Of a stretch of 64,000 nucleotides of DNA, positions 7,655 to 16,547 are shown one piece after another (position 1 is the stretch's first letter; every line of letters begins with the position of its first letter). The translations under genes were made by a program, and so were the position numbers. The stretch spans positions 3,882,001 through 3,946,000 of the forward strand of contig NZ_CP034235.1 in NCBI RefSeq assembly GCF_009728935.1. The letters run 5' to 3'. The stretch is from Paenibacillus psychroresistens. Its GTDB lineage: Bacteria > Bacillota > Bacilli > Paenibacillales > NBRC-103111. Under the pieces are notes generated by a model. That model made no database searches. It saw only the letters and a program-made list of their open reading frames with translations, and was not told the DNA's origin.

Positions 7655-9670
7655 ATGAAGTTAATGAGTAAGTCGATCATGATACTCCTAGTTACTGCAC
7701 TCATGTTCGCTCTCGCACTATCAGGATGTAAAAGCAGTCCAGCATCCACGACGCCAACTTTAACTCAAAGCGCTGCACCAGAAGCGACAAAAGCACCAGA
7801 AGCAACAAAAGCGCCAGAGGCAACGAAAGCACCAGAGGCAACCACAGCACCAGAGGCAACTGAAACAGCAGCGGGGGGTGGCGGTCAAACAACACTTACA
7901 GCTTTTAAAGATTCACCATTTTTGGAGGGGAAGGGTCTACCTGCTGTGATGGATCGATTACCTGGTGATTATAAGATCACTAACGAAATTCCAGAAAGCC
8001 AGATGAAGTTTGAAATCGGTTCATTTGGCGGTGTTTTGAGAACGGTTACATCAGCTCCGGACTGGGATGCGGATGTGTTCGTTATGAATAATGAGCCGCT
8101 GCTGAACACGCCGGGTATTCTCGGTGATACGATCACTGGCAACGTGCTTAAAGATTTCCAAGTTAGTGATGATCAGAAAACATTCACCTTTGGCATGCGC
8201 AAAGGGTTGAAATGGTCCGACGGTCAACCTGTAACAACAGAAGATGTGAAGTTTACTATCGAAGATATCTTGAATGATCCCAAACTTACGCCTATCTTTC
8301 CAGTCTGGTTACGTGGCGGTGGAGAAGCGGATGCAGCTCCGATGAAGCTTGAAGTTATCGATGATTTGAACTTCAAACTTATCTTTGATCGTCCATACGG
8401 AGGTATCTTGATCCGTTTTGCGATTCAAGGCTGGCGTGGATATACAGAGCTCATCCGTCCTGCACATTATCTCAAACAGTTCCACACGAAATACACAGCG
8501 CTCGATAAGTTGGAACCGTTGATTAAAAAAGCTGGTTTCCAGCCTGGCGAATGGTTCAATCTTTTCAACGATAAGGATATTACAAACTGGGAGCTTGCAA
8601 ATAAGAAGGCCATTGGCTTTCCCGTGCTATACCCATGGATTATGGTGAAGAATACAGAGAGTTTGACTACTTATGAGCGCAACCCGTATTACTTCAAAGT
8701 CGATTCTGACGGTAACCAATTGCCGTATATCGACCGTGTTCAAAGTACACTCGTACAGGATATTGAAATGGTTGGTTTGAAAACAATTTCAGGTGAAGTG
8801 GATTTCTCAAGGGAATCGGCGTCTCTTATCAAAATGCCGCTTTATAAGGAAAACGAAAAGAATGGCTATAAAGCAATGTTAGCGAATATGCACGTCACGC
8901 CGACTGATATATTCCTCAATCAGACTTACAATAATCCAAACTGGCAAAAGGTCGTTCAAGATGTTCGTTTCCGTAAAGCGCTGAGTCTGGCTTTAAACCG
9001 GGAAGAGATCATTAACACCATATACTATGATTTTGCGCAACCAGGCAGCATCGAAGATCCAACATTTGACCTTGATCAAGCGAATAAACTGCTCGATGAC
9101 ATGGGTCTTAAGAAAGGTACGGACGGAAAACGATTAGGTCCAGATAATAAAGTATTTACGATTCCATTCGAAGTCGGAGCTCAAGCACCGGATATTGTTC
9201 CTTTAACTCAATTAGTTGTTGAGATGTGGAAAGAACTGGGTCTAAACGTGACGATGAAGACGATTGACCAGACGTTATGGACGACTCGCAATACCAATAA
9301 TGAACTACAAGCCACGATGATCTGGACACATACACCTCTCTGGTATATGGGAGATTGGGGTACTCAGATGTGGGGGAATCAATGGGATCTATGGCGTACT
9401 TCGGGTGGTAAGCTAGGAAAAGAACCGCCTGCGGATGTGAAGAACCTGTACAAAATGATCAATGACTCTGCTGCGGCTAACCCAGATGATGCAAAGCAGA
9501 AAGTAACAGAAATTAAACAAATTATGAAAGATAACGTGTACTACTTCATTCCGATCGCGGAAGTAAAACAGCCGTTGATTGTCAATGCAAAGCTGCATAA
9601 CATTCCGAATGACACCAGCTTTGCTATCGGTGCCAACTTCAGCGGAGAGCAATTCTTCTTTGGTAACTAA
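7655..9670 (+). CDS. ABC importer substrate-binding lipoprotein, family 5 (peptide/oligosaccharide type)
   Basis: A large (671 aa) SBP_bac_5 solute-binding lipoprotein. The signal peptide ends in lipobox LALSGC with Cys25 as the lipidated residue. A flexible Pro-Glu-Ala-Thr linker follows (about 35-73), made of near-identical 6-residue repeats of the APEATK type, and lifts the binding domain off the membrane. The family 5 fold is recognisable from FTFGMRKGLKWSDGQPVT near residue 178 and VRFRKALSLALNREEI near 440. Family 5 proteins bind peptides, nickel or, in many soil Firmicutes and Thermotogales, oligosaccharides. The downstream sugar-processing genes favour a glycan here. GGAGGG precedes ATG 7655. 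It is the first gene of the operon. Confidence 0.92.
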   Translation: MKLMSKSIMILLVTALMFALALSGCKSSPASTTPTLTQSAAPEATKAPEATKAPEATKAPEATTAPEATETAAGGGGQTTLTAFKDSPFLEGKGLPAVMDRLPGDYKITNEIPESQMKFEIGSFGGVLRTVTSAPDWDADVFVMNNEPLLNTPGILGDTITGNVLKDFQVSDDQKTFTFGMRKGLKWSDGQPVTTEDVKFTIEDILNDPKLTPIFPVWLRGGGEADAAPMKLEVIDDLNFKLIFDRPYGGILIRFAIQGWRGYTELIRPAHYLKQFHTKYTALDKLEPLIKKAGFQPGEWFNLFNDKDITNWELANKKAIGFPVLYPWIMVKNTESLTTYERNPYYFKVDSDGNQLPYIDRVQSTLVQDIEMVGLKTISGEVDFSRESASLIKMPLYKENEKNGYKAMLANMHVTPTDIFLNQTYNNPNWQKVVQDVRFRKALSLALNREEIINTIYYDFAQPGSIEDPTFDLDQANKLLDDMGLKKGTDGKRLGPDNKVFTIPFEVGAQAPDIVPLTQLVVEMWKELGLNVTMKTIDQTLWTTRNTNNELQATMIWTHTPLWYMGDWGTQMWGNQWDLWRTSGGKLGKEPPADVKNLYKMINDSAAANPDDAKQKVTEIKQIMKDNVYYFIPIAEVKQPLIVNAKLHNIPNDTSFAIGANFSGEQFFFGN

Positions 9671-9676
9671 AAGGTG

Positions 9677-9733
9677 ATGAACCTGATTGGGTTCGGATGG
9701 TTGCAATGAATTCGTCCGAACCCAAAGGTTCAT
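9677..9733 (+). promoter_or_regulatory. Long intercistronic stem-loop between binding protein and permease
   Basis: ATGAACCT (9677-9684) plus TTGGGTTCGGA (9687-9697) pair with TCCGAACCCAA (9715-9725) plus AGGTTCAT (9726-9733): 19 base pairs broken only by a 2-nt bulge. There is no U tract behind it, so it is not a simple terminator. Such structures typically protect the upstream binding-protein mRNA from 3' decay and lower expression of the permeases, which are needed in smaller amounts. Confidence 0.65.
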
Positions 9734-9770
9734 TATTGTAGACAGTGTTTATTCTGGAAGGAGGAATCAC

Positions 9771-10769
9771 ATGCTTAATTATATCTCCTACCGTGTTCTG
9801 CAGCTCATCCCGTTGTTAATCGCAATCAGTATTATCGTCTTTGTGATTATTCAGCTTCCTCCCGGGGATTTCTTGACGCAATACATTGCGCAGATGAAGC
9901 AAGCTGGCACGGCTCTTTCTGAGAGTACAGTCATTAACCTGCAGCAGCAATATGGCCTAGATAAATCGTTAATTATCCAATATATCTTCTGGATGAAAAA
10001 TATTCTGCTTCACGGTGACTTGGGTCGTTCCTTCCAATGGAATCAACCAGTCGCTGATGTTATAGGTCCCAGACTAGCATTGACTGTTATCATTTCACTG
10101 ATAAGCCTTGTTTTTGTGTGGGTTATAGCTATCCCTATTGGCATCTATTCAGCTACTCATCAATACTCCGTTCTTGACTATGTGTTTACGTTTATAGGTT
10201 TTATTGGGCTAGCTATGCCAGGCTTTCTCATTGCCTTAATCATTGTCTACTTTATATTCGCACAGACTGGTGTCTCTATAACAGGGCTATTCTCGCCTCA
10301 ATTCGTCGATGCACCGTGGGATATGGCCAAGATCATGAACATGCTGCCAAGGCTGATCCTTCCTGTGGTCGTTATCGGAATGTCAGGTACGGCTTCATTG
10401 GTTCGGATTACCAGGGGGATGTTGCTAGATGAATTGTCGAAACAGTATGTGATTACAGCGCGTGCAAAAGGGGTTTCAGAGGGCAGGCTGCTCTTTAAGT
10501 ACCCAGTTCGAATGGCCATTAACCCACTTATCTCCACTATTGGATGGACACTGCCTGCACTCATTTCAGGTGAAGCTATCATATCTATCGTCTTAAACTT
10601 ACAGACAACAGGTCCAATGCTCTTAAAGGCTTTAATGTTCCAAGATATTTATTTAACGGGAAGCTTCTTGCTCATACTTAGCGTGATGACGGTCATTGGG
10701 ACACTGTTATCTGATATTTTACTTGCTTTTGTCGACCCTAGAATCCGCTTCGGGGGTGTTGAAGAATGA
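9771..10769 (+). CDS. ABC importer permease, DppB/OppB type
   Basis: A 332-residue inner-membrane permease (BPD_transp_1). The N-terminal signature YRVLQLIPLLIAISIIVF is the usual first helix of DppB-like subunits. About six membrane segments are visible. The EAA-like cytoplasmic loop that contacts the ATPase lies near residues 225-250 (ITARAKGVSEGRLLFKYPVR). I chose ATG 9771 because GGAAGGAGG lies 6 bases upstream; a longer in-frame opening from 9687 runs through the intercistronic stem-loop and has no ribosome binding site. Its stop overlaps the start of the next permease by 4 bp, indicating translational coupling. Confidence 0.92.
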   Translation: MLNYISYRVLQLIPLLIAISIIVFVIIQLPPGDFLTQYIAQMKQAGTALSESTVINLQQQYGLDKSLIIQYIFWMKNILLHGDLGRSFQWNQPVADVIGPRLALTVIISLISLVFVWVIAIPIGIYSATHQYSVLDYVFTFIGFIGLAMPGFLIALIIVYFIFAQTGVSITGLFSPQFVDAPWDMAKIMNMLPRLILPVVVIGMSGTASLVRITRGMLLDELSKQYVITARAKGVSEGRLLFKYPVRMAINPLISTIGWTLPALISGEAIISIVLNLQTTGPMLLKALMFQDIYLTGSFLLILSVMTVIGTLLSDILLAFVDPRIRFGGVEE

Positions 10770-11926
10770 GTGCAATTACGACGATTATGAATCGACTACG
10801 CAGACCGAAAGTTAAGCAGCAAAATAAAAGAGGGACAGATAATGATTATGAAGTTGCTTCGCAATGGAAGCTTATGTGGTGGAAATTCATCAAGCATAGG
10901 ATGGCTGTCTTCTCTGCTATTATGCTTATCATCTTTTATCTGGTCGCCATATTCTGCGAATTTTTGGCACCTACTCTACAAGATTCCAGGTATACCCAAT
11001 ATAAGAATGCGGCACCGCAAAGCATTCATTTCGTCGATCCGAACAAAGGCTTTCAACTGAGGCCTTTCGTGTACGGGCTGACTGAAAAAGTCGACAAGGA
11101 TACGTTTAAACGTACATTTTCTGAAGATCCTGAAAAGAAATTTGAAATTTATTTTTTTACAAAAGGCGAATCGTATAAGCTCTGGGGATTGATTCCAATG
11201 GATAGGCATTTATTTGGACTGAAAGATCCAAAAGAAGCGCTCATAGTTATGGGTACTGATAAGCTTGGGCATGACCTATTTTCCCGTATTCTCTACGGGG
11301 CGCGGATTTCCCTGTCGTTCGGTTTACTGGGTATCGTACTCACACTTTTCCTCGGGCTGCTGCTTGGAGGTATATCCGGATATTTGGGTGGTGTTACAGA
11401 TACCATTATTCAGCGAACGATTGATTTACTTATCTGTATACCAACAATTCCGTTATGGATGGCATTGACAGCTGCTTTACCGAGGGATTGGTCGGCGCTG
11501 CAAACTTATTTTGGACTCATCATTATATTCTCAATCATTGGTTGGACGGGACTTGCCCGTGTTGTTCGGGGGAAAATATTGTCGCTTCGTGAGGAAGATT
11601 TTACGATGGCTGCTAGATTAGCCGGGGCAAGTGACCTCCGGATTATTCGGAAGCATCTGCTGCCCTCATTTGCCAGCTACATTATAGTGAACGTCACGCT
11701 TTCTATTCCTGGAACCATATTAGGAGAAACGGCTTTAAGCTTCCTTGGCATTGGACTTCAAGCTCCGGTTGTTAGCTGGGGGGTGCTGCTGCAAGATGCG
11801 CAGAATCTGGAAACATTGGCTCATCATCCATGGCTGTTGTGGCCAGCGGCGTTTATTATTATGACGGTTCTGATGTTTAATTTTCTTGGGGATGGACTAC
11901 GAGATGCGGCAGACCCTTATAAATAG
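10766..11926 (+). CDS. ABC importer permease, DppC/OppC type
   Basis: The partner permease, 386 residues, longer than the usual about 300. Between the first membrane helix (about 45-70) and the transport domain (from about 185) is an extracytoplasmic insert of about 110 residues, rich in charged and aromatic residues. The core has six segments and the EAA-loop sequence TMAARLAGASDLRIIRKHLL near 275-295. The extended loop may help dock the large binding lipoprotein. It overlaps the preceding gene by 4 bp; the ATPase gene follows within 15 bp. Confidence 0.92.
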   Translation: MSAITTIMNRLRRPKVKQQNKRGTDNDYEVASQWKLMWWKFIKHRMAVFSAIMLIIFYLVAIFCEFLAPTLQDSRYTQYKNAAPQSIHFVDPNKGFQLRPFVYGLTEKVDKDTFKRTFSEDPEKKFEIYFFTKGESYKLWGLIPMDRHLFGLKDPKEALIVMGTDKLGHDLFSRILYGARISLSFGLLGIVLTLFLGLLLGGISGYLGGVTDTIIQRTIDLLICIPTIPLWMALTAALPRDWSALQTYFGLIIIFSIIGWTGLARVVRGKILSLREEDFTMAARLAGASDLRIIRKHLLPSFASYIIVNVTLSIPGTILGETALSFLGIGLQAPVVSWGVLLQDAQNLETLAHHPWLLWPAAFIIMTVLMFNFLGDGLRDAADPYK

Positions 11927-11939
11927 AGAGGTGGAGCTA

Positions 11940-12977
11940 ATGTCAGAACATGATGCGATCATATTGGAAATGAAAGATGTTAAAGTTCACTTTCATTTGG
12001 ATGAAGGTGTGCTAAAGGCAGTGGATGGGATCGACCTGCAAATTAAACGTGGAAAAACGTTAGGAATCGTTGGCGAAAGCGGTTGTGGAAAAAGTGTCAC
12101 CGCTCAAGCGATTTTGCGGATTGTTCCTAAGCCAGGAGAGGTAGTAGGTGACATTAATCTGTATCGTAACGATGCAAATCACAAGAATGAAGCGACTAAT
12201 TTGACGAACCTCAACCCTCGAGGTAAGGAGATACGGGATATCAGGGGCGGGGAAATCGCAATGATTTTCCAGGAACCAATGAAAGCGTTCTCCCCGATTC
12301 ATAGCATCGGAAATCAAATTATGGAAGCCATTCTGCTTCATGCCACTGAGGATAAAGAGGAAGCTTATCGAATAGCTGTGGATATATTGAAAAAAGTCGG
12401 AATGTCCAATCCAGAGCAGCGTTTAAGCGAATATCCTCATCAGCTCTCAGGTGGTATGAGGCAGCGGGCGATGATCGCTATGGCATTGTCATGCAACCCA
12501 TCCATCCTAATTGCGGATGAACCGACAACAGCGCTTGATGTTACCGTGCAAGCACAAGTGCTTCAGCTCATTAATGACTTGAAGTCTAATAATGATACGT
12601 CTGTTATTTTCATCACACATGATCTAGGCGTTATTGCGGAGATGTCGGATGACGTTGCTGTCATGTATTTAGGGAAGGTTGTCGAGTATACCGATGTAGA
12701 TTCCCTATTCTATAATCCGAAGCATCCGTATACGAAAGCACTTATGAACTCCATTCCTGCCATCGGAAGGGAGAATAAACGGCTAGAATCCATCGAAGGA
12801 ACGGTCCCGTTCCCGATGAATTTACCTCAAGGCTGCGGCTTCTATTCTCGCTGCAAGCTGGCCGTCGATGGTGTATGCAATGTGAGCGATATTCCTCTGA
12901 TCCAAGTCTCCAAAGGTCACACGGTCCGCTGCTTAATGGTCGAAGCCGAACATAAGGAAATTGAGGTGGTCTCATGA
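11940..12977 (+). CDS. ABC importer ATP-binding protein, DppD/OppD type
   Basis: A cytosolic ATPase of 345 residues. Walker A GESGCGKS near 46-53, Q-loop AMIFQEPMKAFSP near 106-118, ABC signature LSGGMRQR near 165-172, Walker B ILIADEPT near 185-192, H-loop ITHD near 223. The C-terminal oligopeptide-transporter extension carries clustered cysteines (CGFYSRCKL, GVCN, then a final Cys), a feature of this subfamily associated in some members with an Fe-S cluster. I start it at ATG 11940 behind AGAGGTGGAG; a start at 11886 would overlap the permease by 41 bp. It overlaps the next ATPase by 4 bp. Confidence 0.93.
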   Translation: MSEHDAIILEMKDVKVHFHLDEGVLKAVDGIDLQIKRGKTLGIVGESGCGKSVTAQAILRIVPKPGEVVGDINLYRNDANHKNEATNLTNLNPRGKEIRDIRGGEIAMIFQEPMKAFSPIHSIGNQIMEAILLHATEDKEEAYRIAVDILKKVGMSNPEQRLSEYPHQLSGGMRQRAMIAMALSCNPSILIADEPTTALDVTVQAQVLQLINDLKSNNDTSVIFITHDLGVIAEMSDDVAVMYLGKVVEYTDVDSLFYNPKHPYTKALMNSIPAIGRENKRLESIEGTVPFPMNLPQGCGFYSRCKLAVDGVCNVSDIPLIQVSKGHTVRCLMVEAEHKEIEVVS

Positions 12978-13999
12978 GTGTTCAAACCGATGAATTGATC
13001 TTGGATGTCAGATATATGAAGAAATATTTTCCGATAAAAAAAGGTTTTCTACAAAAAAATGTAGGTTATGTCAAAGCAGTCGATGACGTTGAGTTCCATA
13101 TTAGGCCGGGAGAAACGTTCGGCTTGGTTGGGGAATCAGGCTGCGGTAAGACGACTCTCGGGCGCTGTATTCTTCGGGCAATTGAGCCGTCAGCAGGATC
13201 CATCTTATTCCGGGATCGCCACGGTCAGATGCTCGACGTCTTAGCCCTGGATTCCAAGGGATTGCGAGCCATTCGACGCGATATGCAGCTGATCTTTCAA
13301 GATCCGTATTCGTCGCTCAATCCGCGGATGACTGTGCTCAACATTATCGCCGAGCCTCTCGTATGCAATGGTTTGGCACATGGAGCTGCATTGAGAGAGC
13401 GCGTGTCTGAACTCATGGAGATGGTTGGCTTAAACAGTCGACATCTGGAACGTTACCCGCATGCGTTTAGTGGAGGACAGAGGCAGCGTATTGGTATTGC
13501 AAGAGCACTCGCCACTAATCCACGATTCATAGTTTGTGACGAGGCTGTTTCAGCCCTTGACGTCTCGGTTCAAGCGCAGATTATTAATTTGTTGCAGGAT
13601 TTGCAAGAAAAGCTGGATTTATCCTATCTGTTTATTTCCCATGATCTTGGTGTCATACAGCATATATCCAACCGCGTCGGCGTAATGTACGTGGGCAAAA
13701 TGGTGGAAACAGCTTCCACCCAAGATTTATTCGCCTCTCCGAAACATCCCTATACGGAGGCGCTTTTGTCTGCTAAGCCTGTTCCAGACCCGCGTAAGAA
13801 ATCAAACCGTATTATATTGCCAGGCGAAGTAGCGAACCCTGCGAACCCTCCAACAGGCTGTTATTTCCATCCCCGTTGTCCTTATGCGAAAGACATTTGC
13901 AAAATACAATCGCCAGAATTAAAGCAGGTAGGCGATGGACATTATGCGGCTTGTCATTTCGCAGGTGAGCTTCCATTGAGAGGAGCCGTTGGAATATGA
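12974..13999 (+). CDS. ABC importer ATP-binding protein, DppF/OppF type
   Basis: The second ATPase, 341 residues, completing the importer. Walker [10 protein letters not shown] near residue 55, signature FSGGQRQR near 160, Walker [15 protein letters not shown] near 180, H-loop SHD near 220. The C-terminal Cys cluster ([16 protein letters not shown]) matches the DppF family. Walker B has [10 protein letters not shown] where EPTSALD is common; the catalytic Glu is kept. Starts and stops overlap both neighbours by 4 bp (ATGA), so the whole importer plus the next gene is translationally coupled. Confidence 0.93.
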   Translation: MSVQTDELILDVRYMKKYFPIKKGFLQKNVGYVKAVDDVEFHIRPGETFGLVGESGCGKTTLGRCILRAIEPSAGSILFRDRHGQMLDVLALDSKGLRAIRRDMQLIFQDPYSSLNPRMTVLNIIAEPLVCNGLAHGAALRERVSELMEMVGLNSRHLERYPHAFSGGQRQRIGIARALATNPRFIVCDEAVSALDVSVQAQIINLLQDLQEKLDLSYLFISHDLGVIQHISNRVGVMYVGKMVETASTQDLFASPKHPYTEALLSAKPVPDPRKKSNRIILPGEVANPANPPTGCYFHPRCPYAKDICKIQSPELKQVGDGHYAACHFAGELPLRGAVGI

Positions 14000-14376
14000 C
14001 TTATATTCTTGTGCTTTTATTGATCTTCTTCGGCTTTCTTTGTCTCATCATGTGGGGATCTATGTGGTATATGAGGGTATTGTTAGACCTAATAATTGGC
14101 AGAAAAATGCGAGATCTTGAAACGTTGACTGCTACGGGTACGATTCCTGAGCAATGGTCGACTAAATATACAGAGCGCATGATTAGATGGCAAGAGCTTG
14201 GAGATGAAGTGAGGTTAAAACGAGTTCAGCGAGCATCGAGAAGGTTTTATTTAAACAAAATCTCTAAGTTAACTGCTTATGTGAAGAAAACGAATCTGCT
14301 TCAAAATGAAGATTCCCGCAACCATACTCTGCGCATTCTTCAAAGGGTTGAATGTGATTTGAGGGAGGCCAATTAA
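13996..14376 (+). CDS. Small single-pass membrane protein of unknown function
   Basis: A 126-residue protein not recognised from any family. A strong membrane segment (about residues 3-30, rich in Leu/Ile/Phe/Trp) is followed by a highly charged, predicted helical cytoplasmic part with many Arg/Lys (LKRVQRASRRFYLNKISK). The start overlaps dppF by 4 bp and the stop is 1 bp before the next gene, so it is a true operon member. It could be an accessory or regulatory subunit of the importer or a scaffold for the enzymes; both are guesses. Confidence 0.7.
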   Translation: MTYILVLLLIFFGFLCLIMWGSMWYMRVLLDLIIGRKMRDLETLTATGTIPEQWSTKYTERMIRWQELGDEVRLKRVQRASRRFYLNKISKLTAYVKKTNLLQNEDSRNHTLRILQRVECDLREAN

Positions 14377-14377
14377 G

Positions 14378-14857
14378 ATGAATACCATTCGTGAAATGAA
14401 CCAAAAGCATCCTACGGCAGGGTTAATTTCTGTTGGGTTAACCATCTTAACCTCTGTGTTGGGCATATATAATTGGTTGGCATTGCGAAGTTTAATTTTG
14501 TCGCTCCTTGCATTTTTTGAAGTTAAGCCATCTGCTTGGCAAGGGATTGATAATATCACATTTCTCCTGCTCGGCATTATATGGTTAGCAAATGTCTACT
14601 ATAGCCAATGGTATTTGAAAAAAAAAGTGATAGCCAAACAGGTATTGAAGTCAATTGCTAGGCTTCTTTCCATACAGATGTGGATCCTTTTTATTAGTGA
14701 TCTGCTTTCGAATTTACTAATTCGGTCATCATTGGTTCCTTCCAATATTCAGGTATTGCTTATTGAAGGCTCGGCTGCGATTCTGCTTACCTTACTGGCA
14801 GTTATGTCAGCTCGGCATCAAGCTGTTCAAAAAATTAAAATAGAGAAAGAAGGCTAG
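14378..14857 (+). CDS. Small polytopic membrane protein of unknown function
   Basis: A 159-residue protein with about four hydrophobic segments (near 17-45, 60-75, 92-112 and 120-145) and short loops; no motif is recognised. It follows the preceding membrane protein with a 1-bp gap, and GGGAGG sits just upstream of ATG 14378. The two small membrane proteins lie exactly between the importer and the enzyme genes. A joint role in uptake or membrane anchoring is possible but not shown by the sequence. Confidence 0.7.
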   Translation: MNTIREMNQKHPTAGLISVGLTILTSVLGIYNWLALRSLILSLLAFFEVKPSAWQGIDNITFLLLGIIWLANVYYSQWYLKKKVIAKQVLKSIARLLSIQMWILFISDLLSNLLIRSSLVPSNIQVLLIEGSAAILLTLLAVMSARHQAVQKIKIEKEG

Positions 14858-14862
14858 CCATC

Positions 14863-15684
14863 ATGCGAATTGGCGTTGTCTCACGCAGCTTTCCTCATTT
14901 AACGAATGAAGAAGTGGCGGCTCTACTTGCTGAAAGTGGCTTTACTTGGACCGAGCTATGTCTCTCACAAACGGATTCCAACTACTGGCGATACAATGGA
15001 CGAAGTGACTTGAGCGATCTTACCGATGAACGCAGCCGTGAAATTGTTGAAACATACAGGAGGCACAATATTGAAGTTGCCTCCATTGGCGTCTTTACTA
15101 ATCTGCTGGAAACGGATGAAAGTGAGCTGGAACAAAATTTAAAGTATTTTGAACGTCATATGCAAATTGCAGCATTAAACGGTGTACCAATTGTAGCAAC
15201 CGAATGTGGGTTTATCCCTGGCCAACGCGGTATTCATGCAGATACATACGAAACTGCTTTCGAGCGGCTCGTACAGCAGGTGCGCTATTTAGGAGAACGT
15301 GCCGGACATTATGGCATAAAGCTAGCACTCGAGCCTTGTGTACTTGATGTAGTCCCTAGCGCCAAACGGACAGCCGATTTTCTGGAGCAGGTCGGATCAC
15401 CCCATGTACAGATACTTCTAGACCCGGCAAATTTGATTGCAAATAGCTCTGAGGAAGAGATGTTCCGGTATTTGGCCCCGCATATTGCTTATTTTCATGG
15501 AAAAGATCGAAAAGTAAATGATACCTATGGCCGTGTCGTGGGGGACGGAGATATGGATTGGCATACATTTCTAAATTTGTATCATCAGCATACGGAAGGT
15601 GTGCCATTTATTCTAGAGTATGTTAACATCAATAATTTTTGCGAAATAAGAGATCGAGTATTGGCATTTGATCGAAGCAGGTAA
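14863..15684 (+). CDS. Sugar phosphate isomerase/epimerase family TIM barrel (AP endonuclease 2-like)
   Basis: A 273-residue cytosolic protein of the xylose-isomerase-like superfamily, which isomerises or epimerises sugars, keto-sugars or cyclitols using a divalent metal. Candidate metal ligands are in order: Glu in ALEPCVLD (about 156), Asp in LLDPANL (about 188), His in YFHGKDRK (about 214) and Glu in FILEYVN (about 250). The N-terminus MRIGVVSRSFPH is normal for the family. It begins 5 bp after the membrane protein and ends 44 bp before the DeoR-type regulator. With the two Gfo/Idh/MocA enzymes downstream it suggests oxidation, epimerisation and reduction chemistry on a sugar. Confidence 0.85.
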   Translation: MRIGVVSRSFPHLTNEEVAALLAESGFTWTELCLSQTDSNYWRYNGRSDLSDLTDERSREIVETYRRHNIEVASIGVFTNLLETDESELEQNLKYFERHMQIAALNGVPIVATECGFIPGQRGIHADTYETAFERLVQQVRYLGERAGHYGIKLALEPCVLDVVPSAKRTADFLEQVGSPHVQILLDPANLIANSSEEEMFRYLAPHIAYFHGKDRKVNDTYGRVVGDGDMDWHTFLNLYHQHTEGVPFILEYVNINNFCEIRDRVLAFDRSR

Positions 15685-15728
15685 ATGTATTCGGGAATGT
15701 TGGAAAACTGGGGTTCAGGAGGTGTTTG

Positions 15729-16496
15729 ATGATGCTGGTCGCGGAAAGATATCAACACATTCTACGGCTGGTTAATGAACGGGGAAGCATGCGTGTGACT
15801 GAACTTAGTCAATTATGCAGGGTAACCGAAGAGACCATCCGCCGTGATTTGGACCGGCTAGAAAATGAAGGCCGACTGCTGCGCAGCTATGGTGGAGCGA
15901 TCCGGCTCCATCCGCAAACGACGGAAACGTCCTACCAACTACGGGAAACGATACATGTTATGGAGAAGCAGCGCATTTCTAGCGAGGCGCTCAAGTATGT
16001 GGAGCCTAATGATCGGATCGTTATGGATGCGAGCTCAACAACTTGGCACATGGCAGCGGAACTACCCGATATTCCTTTAACCGTCATTACCAACTCTTTG
16101 AAAGTAGCACTAGTGCTTAGTGAGAAAAAAAACGTGAGTGTCATCAGCACAGGAGGCATCCTCGTGCCGAATTCACTATCTTTCGTGGGGCCGCTTACGG
16201 AACATGCCTTGGAAGAATATCACGTCAATAAAGCGTTTATTTCCTGTAAAGGCGTCCATATGGAGCGCGGAATAAGTGAATCCAATGAGATGCAAGCCCG
16301 GGTCAAAAGAATAATGGTCGGAATGGCAGAGCAAGTATTCGTGCTTGCCGATTATAGTAAATTCGATATGCAGGCGTTCACGATGATAAGTGGTTGGAAT
16401 CAAATTCATCATCTGATTACAGATAGCCAAACACCAATTGATAATATTCAACTGCTTCAGCGTAAATCAATCAACGTCATTCAGCTGCCATCCTAG
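15729..16496 (+). CDS. DeoR/GlpR family transcriptional regulator
   Basis: A 255-residue repressor-type regulator. The N-terminal winged helix-turn-helix is clear (MRVTELSQLCRVTEETIRRD, near residues 20-39, then GRLLRSYGGA). The C-terminal DeoR effector domain, a phosphosugar isomerase-like fold, starts near 75 and contains ITNSLKVALVL and ISTGGIL. DeoR proteins usually respond to a phosphorylated sugar intermediate. AGGAGGTG (15717-15724) serves ATG 15729 or 15732. Its position inside the operon, in addition to the AraC-type regulator ahead of it, suggests two-layer control: import by external or imported sugar, enzymes by a phosphorylated intermediate. Confidence 0.9.
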   Translation: MMLVAERYQHILRLVNERGSMRVTELSQLCRVTEETIRRDLDRLENEGRLLRSYGGAIRLHPQTTETSYQLRETIHVMEKQRISSEALKYVEPNDRIVMDASSTTWHMAAELPDIPLTVITNSLKVALVLSEKKNVSVISTGGILVPNSLSFVGPLTEHALEEYHVNKAFISCKGVHMERGISESNEMQARVKRIMVGMAEQVFVLADYSKFDMQAFTMISGWNQIHHLITDSQTPIDNIQLLQRKSINVIQLPS

Positions 16497-16547
16497 TGTG
16501 AATAACGATAAACTTGATCGATAAATCCAATGGTTGGAGGCATGAAC

